NCBI GenBank assembly: GCA_050175155.1
Contig: JBFXJF010000042.1
Span: 1 to 12,032 of the forward strand
Source: JBFXJF01 sp050175155
GTDB lineage: Bacteria; Bacillota; Bacilli; Tepidibacillales; Tepidibacillaceae
Reading direction: 5' to 3'
Length of the DNA: 12,032 nucleotides
In this document: positions 1 through 5,625 of the stretch, in pieces
How positions within the stretch are numbered: the first letter of the stretch is position 1
How the letters are laid out: each line of letters begins with the position of its first letter
Translations under genes and position numbers: made by a program
The notes under the pieces: model-generated
The model's input: only the letters and a program-made list of their open reading frames with translations
Databases searched by the model: none
Told to the model about the DNA's origin: nothing

Positions 1-28
1 TAGGATGTATGATAGTATAGAAAATGAA

Positions 29-69
29 GTTCGACTAAAGAATGTCACATCCATGTGACAACGTCGAAC
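29..69 (+). other. Long hairpin, copy 1, in the spacer before 5S
   Basis: The outer stem pairs GTTCGAC (29-35) with GTCGAAC (63-69). The inner stem pairs TGTCACA (43-49) with TGTGACA (54-60) around a TCCA loop. It is followed by a second hairpin, CATACA (72-77) with TGTATG (81-86). Copy 2 at 143-182 keeps the fold while changing both sides of the inner stem, so the structure rather than the sequence appears to be conserved. Confidence 0.65.
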
Positions 70-142
70 GACATACATCCTGTATGCACACAAAGTGCAC
101 AAGTCACGCTAAAATGCTAAAGCATTATACAGGAACGCAGAA

Positions 143-182
143 GTTCGACTAAATGATTCCACGTCCTGTGGAAACGTCGAAC
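143..182 (+). other. Long hairpin, copy 2, in the spacer before 5S
   Basis: The outer stem GTTCGAC (143-149) and GTCGAAC (176-182) is identical to copy 1. The inner stem pairs TTCCAC (157-162) with GTGGAA (168-173). Relative to copy 1, two pairs changed together: G-C to T-A and T-A to C-G. The following small hairpin, ACTTG (184-188) with CAAGT (196-200), also shows paired changes against copy 1, with one internal mismatch. This supports an RNA or single-stranded DNA structure under selection. Confidence 0.65.
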
Positions 183-304
183 GACTTGCATCCTACAAGT
201 ACACAAAGTGCACAAGTCACGCTAAAATGCTAAAGCATTAAGTCGTGCTATGCACACAAAGTGCACAAGTCACGCTAAAATGCTAAAGCATTAAGTCGTG
301 CTAT

Positions 305-422
305 GTCTGGTGATGACGGCGGAGGGGACACACGCGTACCCATCCCGAACACGACCGTTAAGCCCTCCAGCGCCGATGGTACTTAGACCGCAGGGTCTTG
401 GGAGAGTAGGACATTGCCAGGC
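305..422 (+). rRNA. rrf: 5S ribosomal RNA
   Basis: This is a complete 118-nt 5S rRNA gene. The ends pair as helix I: GTCTGGT (305-311) with GCCAGGC plus its flanking G (416-422). Conserved internal blocks are present: the CCCATCCCGAACACG loop, GTTAAGCCCTCCAGCGCCGATGGTA, split here as GTTAAGCCCTCC then AGCGCCGATGGTA, and GGGAGAGTAGGAC near the 3' end. Helix IV appears as AGACC-GCAG-GGTCT (385-398). The 53-nt repeat upstream ends exactly at the mature 5' end. No tRNA lies next to it. A strong terminator follows within about ten bases. Confidence 0.97.
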
Positions 423-426
423 GAAA

Positions 427-458
427 GAAAAGCAACTTTTAAAAGGGTTGCTTTTTTT
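427..458. terminator. Bidirectional intrinsic terminator between 5S and the converging operon
   Basis: AGCAAC (431-436) pairs with GTTGCT (447-452), with extra weak T-G and T-A pairs inside. On the plus strand it is followed by a run of seven T (452-458), which ends 5S transcription. On the minus strand the same hairpin is followed by TTTTCTTT, so it can also stop the operon arriving from 1598-492. Its placement between two convergent units fits this shared use. Confidence 0.85.
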
Positions 459-490
459 ATGTATAAGAGAACAAGAGACTTAGTGAATTT

Positions 491-511
491 CTTAGACCGC
501 AGGGTCTTGGG
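491..511 (+). pseudogene. 5S rRNA fragment embedded in the 3' end of the receptor gene
   Basis: These 21 bases are identical to 382-402 inside the 5S gene, covering helix IV and its flank (AGACC-GCAG-GGTCT). A degenerate continuation is possible: both copies then show an AGTA-like stretch and GGACATT (409-415 in 5S, 524-530 here), with about eight extra bases in this copy. On the minus strand the fragment supplies the stop codon and the last codons (PQDPAV) of the methyl-accepting protein gene. A 21-base exact match 110 bases from its source is not expected by chance. Inference: it is a scar of recombination or insertion at an rRNA locus. Confidence 0.85.
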
Positions 512-1598
512 GTAGTAACATAAGGACATTCTTAATATTCTTTAATGTTTGTAAAAAATCGTCTGATGTTTCAGACAATTTTTTAATGTCTACCACGATA
601 TGTGAAAAATTTTTAGATACATTATCAATCATAGAGTCCTCTTTAGTTATATCATATGTAATATTGTTAAAGGCATTTCTTATTTCTATAAAATACTGTG
701 ATATTTCGGTTGATAGTTCTGTTCCACTTTTAACTGCGTAATTACCCAAATTAATTTTATCTACGACAATTTCGGCATTTTCTTGAAGAGTATGAGTTAT
801 TTTACTTATTTGATTTGTTGTTGCAGTGGTATTAATAGAAAGTTTTCTTATCTCATCAGCCACTACTGAAAATCCTTTTCCCGCTCCACCAGCACGAGCA
901 GATTCAATTGCTGCATTAAGAGCTAATAAATTTGTTTGATTAGATATCTTTTGAATGTTTATTAAAAAATCATTTACATCTTGCATATTTTTTTTAAGAT
1001 TTTCTACTGTTTCTAGAGAAGTAAATATTGTTTGATTTATAATAATCATTTGTTTCTCTAATTGATTGAAACCATTTGAATTTTCAATTACTACATAATT
1101 AATATCGTTTATAAAATTTTTAATCGTGTCTGAAAAAAATTTAATTTGTGATATCAACGTAAATATATCTGTCATTTTTACTGAAAGATTTCTAATATTA
1201 AAACAATAATCCTCACTAGTTCTAATGATATTGTTAATTATTGTTAATACGTTTTCGGCATTATTTTTGTTTAATGATATAGTATCCAATGATTTGTTAA
1301 ATTTAACTTCTAGCTTTTCATTTGTTATTTTTGCATCCTCTAATGTAACTTTTAATTCTTCAATAAGTTTCTTATTATGCTCATTTTCCAAAACTAACTT
1401 AAAGTAATTAATATCGATTATTTTAATAACTAAAAAACTTATAATAATAAAAATGAGAACAAAGAAAATTTGAAGATATATATTCTCCATAAGAAACGTT
1501 AATAACCCAAGGGAAAAAACAAATACTAGAGAAATTGTAACAAACAATATTCTAATTAATCTTATTTTAATGCTAGAAATTTTTATCATTCCTTTCAT
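492..1598 (-). CDS. Membrane-anchored methyl-accepting chemotaxis-type signalling protein without a sensor domain
   Basis: This 368-residue protein has two hydrophobic helices, at about 12-36 and 41-61. They are joined by only a few residues (MENI), so almost nothing is exposed outside the cell. A coiled-coil stretch (about 65-115) leads into a chemoreceptor-type helical hairpin whose conserved tip spans about 217-253, including QTNLLALNAAIESARAG and GKGFSVVADEIRKLS. No HAMP domain is apparent and the protein is shorter than typical transmembrane receptors (500-650). The start at 1598 has a modest AGGT six bases upstream. The next in-frame ATG, three codons on, has its purine run directly against it, so I prefer the first. 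It lies 16 bases after the CheX-like gene as last gene of the operon. Its final residues PQDPAV are encoded by a 5S rRNA fragment, so the native C terminus may have been replaced. Family assignment is firm; ligand and output are unknown. Confidence 0.9.
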   Translation of the reverse strand: MKGMIKISSIKIRLIRILFVTISLVFVFSLGLLTFLMENIYLQIFFVLIFIIISFLVIKIIDINYFKLVLENEHNKKLIEELKVTLEDAKITNEKLEVKFNKSLDTISLNKNNAENVLTIINNIIRTSEDYCFNIRNLSVKMTDIFTLISQIKFFSDTIKNFINDINYVVIENSNGFNQLEKQMIIINQTIFTSLETVENLKKNMQDVNDFLINIQKISNQTNLLALNAAIESARAGGAGKGFSVVADEIRKLSINTTATTNQISKITHTLQENAEIVVDKINLGNYAVKSGTELSTEISQYFIEIRNAFNNITYDITKEDSMIDNVSKNFSHIVVDIKKLSETSDDFLQTLKNIKNVLMLLPQDPAV

Positions 1599-1614
1599 AT
1601 GTAACCTAAATAAC

Positions 1615-2130
1615 TTATTTACGCTGTAATAGTGATGTAGGTAAAGCTACACATACACACATATCTTCATCATCTATTATTGTAAATGTGAACTTATAAA
1701 TTTCCATTTTATCTGATGTTATTCCCAACTTATCACCTGAGAACCAAATATTTTCACTTGTTAATACGGTGGGCGGTGTAATATCCAATTCTATACCAAT
1801 TTTATAAAGTGAGCCAACAATGTTGCCCATAATTATATTACATAGTTCGGACAAAGCACTTTTAAATAATTCATCAGCTATAGTAGATTGCGGTTCACCT
1901 ATAACATGACTAGCAAGCTTTAATGCAAGTGGCATTTTTAAAGTAAAATATACTTGTCCTCGAAATTCACCAAAAATACCTATTATAACTGCTATATCAG
2001 CATTACAATATTGGGTGCTGCATTGAGTAATTTCTCCGTGAAGTACTTGCAAACCACATATTTGGAGTATAACATTGCGACAACCATCGTTTACTGTTTG
2101 TTTAAACACATCTATATTATCTGTATTCAT
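1615..2130 (-). CDS. cheX: CheX-family chemotaxis phosphatase
   Basis: This 171-residue protein resembles CheX, which removes phosphate from the response regulator CheY. The family's catalytic E-x2-N pattern is visible as SELCNIIMGN, with Glu95 and Asn98. Other family marks are the GEFRGQVYFTL strand (54-64) and the hydrophobic LKLASHVIG helix that follows. Length is near the usual CheX size of about 150-160. The start ATG at 2130 has AGGAG five bases upstream. It lies 29 bases after the kinase gene and 16 before the receptor-like gene, all on the minus strand, so it is probably co-transcribed. The natural target is the CheY encoded first in the same operon. A CheC assignment is less likely because only one E-x2-N motif is seen. 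Confidence 0.85.
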   Translation of the reverse strand: MNTDNIDVFKQTVNDGCRNVILQICGLQVLHGEITQCSTQYCNADIAVIIGIFGEFRGQVYFTLKMPLALKLASHVIGEPQSTIADELFKSALSELCNIIMGNIVGSLYKIGIELDITPPTVLTSENIWFSGDKLGITSDKMEIYKFTFTIIDDEDMCVCVALPTSLLQRK

Positions 2131-2159
2131 AAGAACTCCTTTTTTTATTGTAATAACAT

Positions 2160-4082
2160 TTAAAATATAATCGGTATCTTAATAATAAATGTTGTACCTA
2201 AACCAATTTTACTTATTACTTGAATATCGCCTTGTAAATTTAGCGTTTCATTTTTTATAGCAGAAAGCCCAACACCACGTCCTGAAAAAATCGAAGTTTC
2301 TTCTTTGGTTGAAAACTCATCATAAAACACAAGATCAAGAATTTGTTTATCGGACATTTTTTCAATGGAAGATTCAGAGTATATACTTTTAGAAATTGCT
2401 AAAGCCTTTAACTTTTCTATAGATATTCCTTTACCATCATCACTAATAGATATAATGCAGTGTTTATCATTTATTTTTTTAATTGAACATATAATTTTAC
2501 CATATTCGTTTTTTCCAGCATGTATTCTTTCATCAGGTTTTTCAAGACCATGGTCAACTGCATTTCTGAAAATGTGAGATAAACTTCTGATGAAGGATTT
2601 GTAGTGTTGCTTGTCAATATATACATCATCTCCAAATATATCAAGTGGTTTTACTAACTTGTTTTCGCGTTCAGCTACATTCACAACTGTTTCATTAAAT
2701 TCATATAAAATATCTTTAAAGTTATGACAATGCATTTTTCTTAATTCAGATAAAATAAATATTTGTTCTTTTTTGGGTAGGATTTCTCTAAGACGATTTT
2801 CCAAAGTTAAAATTTGTTCTTTTGTAACAAAAACTTGATCAGACTTTTTAAAGTAGTTTTCTCCAAGTGTATCTATAATTGTATTAATATCTTTTTTAAA
2901 GATATCTTCGTGGTTAATACTTTGAATGTAATTTTCTACCTGGTCTATTGATATTTTTTCTGAATTTGAAGAAAAAAAAGCAATAACATTTTCAATTTCA
3001 TGAATTATTGTTGCTGCGTGTGTCATATTTAATTGTCCTGCATCTCCCTTAAACGTATGAATAATTCTAAATAGTTCAGCAATAACTTGCGGTTTATCCA
3101 TTCCTGTTTTAGTTATATCTATAGCATTGTATTCAAAAAAAGCTCTTGTATCTTCAATCAAACCAATTAAATCTTCTCGACTTGATATAGCTTTAACAAT
3201 CATCTTCAAATTAAGCTTTTCTTCCAACATTTTACGTTCAAGTTCCTTTTTATCAGTAATATCTGTTAATATAAGCATTATAGATTTTTCAGACTCTTTT
3301 ATAATAATTTTGTATTCAAAAAAGATGTTTTTGCCGTTAATTACGAGTTCTTTAGGAAGTAATGATAAATAGATTTGTTCATTAATTGTTTTGTGTTCGT
3401 TTAGTATTTTGTTGATAATTTTTACCATTAATTCATAATCTTTGATCTCTAAATATGGGAATAATAACTCTAATAAATTTCTCCCTCCTATGTCACTTCC
3501 AAAAATATTAATGCATTCTTGACTATATTCGGGGGAAATACTAAAATTTCCATTAATAGATAAAAAACCTTGTCTTGCATTATCCATTAGATTCTTAATT
3601 GAAAAGTTGATTTTTTCAATTTCTATTCGATGTTGAACCTCACGTTCGTTTACTGTTTTTAATAAAGCAATTTCTTCTTCTCTTTTTTTTGCTAAATCTA
3701 TAAGAAAGTATTTAATTTTAACAATTCCAATATATTTGTTTTTATCCATGACAACTATGAAATCATAAAGATTTTCATATTTTCTATTCATAGAGTTAAT
3801 ACTAACTTCAGCTATATTCATTAAAGCATCAACAGACATAAACTCTTTTTTCATTATAATTAATAAAGGACGATTTATGTATAGGCTGTATCCAAATTGG
3901 TTTCCTAGTTTCTGGTAAAAATCTTGTCTCATAATTATACCCATTGGATAATCATCATTTAGAATTATAACTCCATCTTCTTCAGGGTTTTCCTCAAAAT
4001 AGGTATGTATATGTTGTCCTGAATCGTTAATATTAAATGAAGTAACTTTTTGGGCTAATCTACCAACATTTTCTTGACCCAT
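2160..4082 (-). CDS. CheA-like histidine kinase with CBS-like, PAS, HPt and HATPase domains
   Basis: This is a 640-residue, apparently soluble sensor kinase. Residues about 36-130 look like a CBS-domain pair (VIILNDDYPMGIIMRQDF, then FIVVMDKNKYIGIVKIKYFL). A coiled coil (about 131-165) follows, then a PAS-like domain (about 165-280) ending in LILTDITDKKELE. An HPt domain at about 300-400 carries the likely phosphorylated His342 in RIIHTFKGDAGQLNM. The C-terminal ATPase domain has the N box HIFRNAVDHGLEKPDER (503-519), the G1 box DDGKG (548-552) and SGRGVGL (600-606), all of CheA type. There is no CheW-like P5 domain after it, so coupling to a standard receptor array is not obvious. Upstream is AGGAG seven bases from the start. 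It sits 14 bases after cheY, whose product is the probable phosphate acceptor. The ligands of the CBS and PAS parts are not predictable. Confidence 0.88.
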   Translation of the reverse strand: MGQENVGRLAQKVTSFNINDSGQHIHTYFEENPEEDGVIILNDDYPMGIIMRQDFYQKLGNQFGYSLYINRPLLIIMKKEFMSVDALMNIAEVSINSMNRKYENLYDFIVVMDKNKYIGIVKIKYFLIDLAKKREEEIALLKTVNEREVQHRIEIEKINFSIKNLMDNARQGFLSINGNFSISPEYSQECINIFGSDIGGRNLLELLFPYLEIKDYELMVKIINKILNEHKTINEQIYLSLLPKELVINGKNIFFEYKIIIKESEKSIMLILTDITDKKELERKMLEEKLNLKMIVKAISSREDLIGLIEDTRAFFEYNAIDITKTGMDKPQVIAELFRIIHTFKGDAGQLNMTHAATIIHEIENVIAFFSSNSEKISIDQVENYIQSINHEDIFKKDINTIIDTLGENYFKKSDQVFVTKEQILTLENRLREILPKKEQIFILSELRKMHCHNFKDILYEFNETVVNVAERENKLVKPLDIFGDDVYIDKQHYKSFIRSLSHIFRNAVDHGLEKPDERIHAGKNEYGKIICSIKKINDKHCIISISDDGKGISIEKLKALAISKSIYSESSIEKMSDKQILDLVFYDEFSTKEETSIFSGRGVGLSAIKNETLNLQGDIQVISKIGLGTTFIIKIPIIF

Positions 4083-4096
4083 AACTTTTCTCCTTT

Positions 4097-4453
4097 TTAT
4101 AATATTTCTTTTATAGCATTAAGGACTTGATTTGGTTCATAAGGTTTAGCTATATAATTTTTCGCTCCTATTTCTAAGGCTTCAAGTATTTTGTTATTTT
4201 GATTAAGTGCTGATATCATAATAACGTTTGCAGAGGGATCGTTTGAAGTTATTATTTTAAGAGCTTCTATTCCATTCATTTCTGGCATTGTTATATCAAG
4301 CGTTAGTATATCGGGTTTAAGTTGTGAATATTTTTCCACGGCATCTATCCCATTTGATCCTTCTCCTACTATTTTATGTCCTTCAGCAACTAGTATTTTC
4401 TTTAGGTTGATTCGAGAAATTGTTGAGTCATCAACAATAAGAATATTTGCCAT
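4097..4453 (-). CDS. cheY: Single-domain response regulator, CheY-like
   Basis: This 118-residue receiver domain has no output domain. The acidic pair Asp8-Asp9, phosphoacceptor Asp53 (LTLDITMPEMNG), Ser81 in the Thr/Ser switch position and Lys103 (AKPYEP) are all in place, so it should be active. The end of the protein coincides with the end of the receiver fold, the usual CheY size. AGAGGAG lies eight bases before the ATG. It is the first gene of the four-gene minus-strand operon and precedes the HPt kinase by 14 bases. The CheX-like protein encoded downstream would dephosphorylate it. No flagellar or motility genes are in view, so whether it controls a motor or another target is open. Confidence 0.93.
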   Translation of the reverse strand: MANILIVDDSTISRINLKKILVAEGHKIVGEGSNGIDAVEKYSQLKPDILTLDITMPEMNGIEALKIITSNDPSANVIMISALNQNNKILEALEIGAKNYIAKPYEPNQVLNAIKEIL

Positions 4454-4688
4454 AGTAATTACTCCTCTCGTAGGATTAATAGATAATAGTTGATATAAAT
4501 GTTAAGAATATACTATTATTTTAATTTAATAATGATGTATTATTATTAAATTATCATTAGAAATTTGTTAAATTAATGTTATTTTTTAATAGAATAAGTA
4601 TTGTTAAAGAAATCTTAATAATTTATTAATAAAAGATTATAGATATAATGGTAAAGTAAAGCAATAGTTCAAATTGGAGGTAAAAAAG
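4454..4688. promoter_or_regulatory. Divergent AT-rich promoter region between the cheY operon and the DUF4405 gene
   Basis: This 235-base region must carry the start signals for two divergent units. For the plus strand, TATAAT at 4644-4649 is a perfect -10 box, about 40 bases before the start codon, but the region where a -35 would lie (about 4621) is only a weak match. For the minus strand I could not pick a convincing promoter. An inverted repeat, TAATGAT (4530-4536) with ATCATTA (4553-4559), lies in the middle and could be an operator, though such pairs arise easily in very AT-rich DNA. Confidence 0.5.
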
Positions 4689-5456
4689 ATGAGTAAAATG
4701 AAAATTAATTTTTTCTTAGATTTTATATTAATTTTTGTGTTTCTTATAATAATGGAGCCATTGCTAACGGGGATAACTTTACATGAGTGGATAGGCTTGG
4801 GTGTCGGGATTGGTTTTATTATCCATATATTACTTCACTGGAAATGGGTAGTTGAAGCTACAAAGAGATTTTTTAAAAAGTTCCCTAAAAAAGCTAAACT
4901 AAATTACATTCTAGATTTACTTTTACTGATTGGTTCTTTTTTCATTATTTTAAGTAGTTTCCCCATATCTAAGACAATTGACTTTAGCTGGCTTGGATTA
5001 GGTGGTTATAGTTATTCATGGTTCCAAATACATGTTGCTGTGTCTTTCTTAACTCTTCTGGTTATTGCTATCCATATCGGTTTGCACTGGCAATGGACAA
5101 TAAGTGCATTTAGAAAGATATTTGATTATAACCAAAAGCTTTCCACTCCTGTAAAAGGTTTAGTAATTTTTGCAATAGTATTTTTTGGGATATACTCCTT
5201 TATATATACCGAATTCTTTACAGTTTTAAAGGAAACACTCTCGCTTGTTAATCCTGATTATTCAGAAATTACTAAGGGAAGAGGTGGCGGTAAAATAGGA
5301 GGACGAATGGGGATTCACTCATTGACTTCTACTACTGATTCAACCTCCGTAATAGCATATTTTTGGATAGTTTCTTTTATCACTCTTGTTGTTTACTATC
5401 TTGATTTATTTATAAATAAGACATTAAAAAGTAATAGAAGAAAAACTGTAAAATAA
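4689..5456 (+). CDS. DUF4405-type six-helix membrane protein, putative haem-binding cytochrome b-like
   Basis: This 255-residue membrane protein has about six hydrophobic helices (roughly 9-27, 36-54, 74-92, 115-134, 156-175, 222-241). Two halves share the same pattern: His32, His46, His50 and His115, His129, His133, each H-x13-H-x3-H ending in HWKW or HWQW. Such histidines within helices are typical of b-type haem ligands, so a membrane electron-transfer role is plausible but inferred. A glycine and basic stretch KGRGGGKIGGRMG (196-208) precedes the last helix. I chose the ATG at 4689 over the TTG at 4674, because that TTG is part of the ribosome binding site TTGGAGGT, eight bases before the ATG. 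It stands alone between a divergent promoter region and a strong terminator. Its substrate and partner are unknown. Confidence 0.75.
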   Translation: MSKMKINFFLDFILIFVFLIIMEPLLTGITLHEWIGLGVGIGFIIHILLHWKWVVEATKRFFKKFPKKAKLNYILDLLLLIGSFFIILSSFPISKTIDFSWLGLGGYSYSWFQIHVAVSFLTLLVIAIHIGLHWQWTISAFRKIFDYNQKLSTPVKGLVIFAIVFFGIYSFIYTEFFTVLKETLSLVNPDYSEITKGRGGGKIGGRMGIHSLTSTTDSTSVIAYFWIVSFITLVVYYLDLFINKTLKSNRRKTVK

Positions 5457-5491
5457 ATAAAACTAATTTAAGAAATCAAGTAACGTGTTAT

Positions 5492-5532
5492 AAAAACTTG
5501 TTGACAATATAGTTATCGTTAACAAGTTTTTT
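5492..5532 (+). terminator. Intrinsic terminator after the DUF4405 gene
   Basis: AAAAACTTGTTGAC (5492-5505) pairs with GTTAACAAGTTTTT (5518-5531), including one G-T pair, around a 12-base loop, and the T run follows directly. The A-rich left arm and T-rich right arm could let it act on both strands. It separates the membrane protein gene from the amidohydrolase gene. Confidence 0.85.
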
Positions 5533-5575
5533 GTGTTCTAATAAACCTTTAATTATATTAAATAAAGTATTAAGA

Positions 5576-5606
5576 TTACATTATGAATAAAGTAAAATAA
5601 TATAAT
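5576..5606 (+). promoter_or_regulatory. Possible promoter of the amidohydrolase gene
   Basis: TATAAT at 5601-5606 is a perfect -10 box. TTACAT at 5576-5581 is a partial -35 match with a long 19-base spacer. The ribosome binding site GGGGG (5614-5618) follows soon after, giving a very short leader. The upstream terminator at 5492-5532 means the gene needs its own promoter, which supports the call. Confidence 0.4.
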
Positions 5607-5625
5607 TAATGACGGGGGAAAATAA

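Larger units (their letters stand above)
26..305 (+). repeat. Hairpin-forming direct repeats upstream of the 5S gene
   Basis: There is no gene between 1 and 304; the stretch is filled with direct repeats. A long unit of about 114 nt begins at 26 and again at 140, both with GAAGTTCGACTAAA. The second half of each unit holds a module reading CACAAAGTGCAC, AAGTCACGCTAAAATGCTAA, AGCATTA, found at 88-127, 201-240 and 254-293. The last two modules form a 53-nt tandem repeat that ends in CGTGCTATG right at the 5S start. Each module can fold: TGCAC/GTGCA, AATGC-TAAA-GCATT, and in the last two copies AG(T)CACG with CGTGCT enclosing that inner hairpin. Positions 1-25 show nothing recognisable. The position directly before 5S suggests an rRNA operon spacer, but no 23S sequence is in view, so that is inference. 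Confidence 0.8.

Noticed and set aside
1..304. 3' end of 23S rRNA or a tRNA gene in the spacer
   Set aside because: I could not recognise 23S terminal sequence or a tRNA cloverleaf with its TTCGA loop in a proper context. The GTTCGAC motif here belongs to a long hairpin stem instead.
85..305. CRISPR-like array
   Set aside because: The 53-nt modules are directly adjacent with no unique spacers, and the repeats differ in length. They are tandem and structured repeats, not a CRISPR.
298..483. 61-codon open frame on the plus strand
   Set aside because: It lies across the 5S rRNA gene and its terminator, has no ribosome binding site, and its translation is just rRNA sequence read as protein.
1225..1407. 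Open frames on the plus strand inside the signalling operon (also 1954-2163, 2365-2577, 3127-3372)
   Set aside because: They are antisense to well-supported genes with clear domain motifs, lack ribosome binding sites and show no recognisable protein features.
4674..4688. TTG start for the membrane protein, five codons upstream
   Set aside because: That TTG is part of the ribosome binding site TTGGAGGT serving the ATG at 4689.
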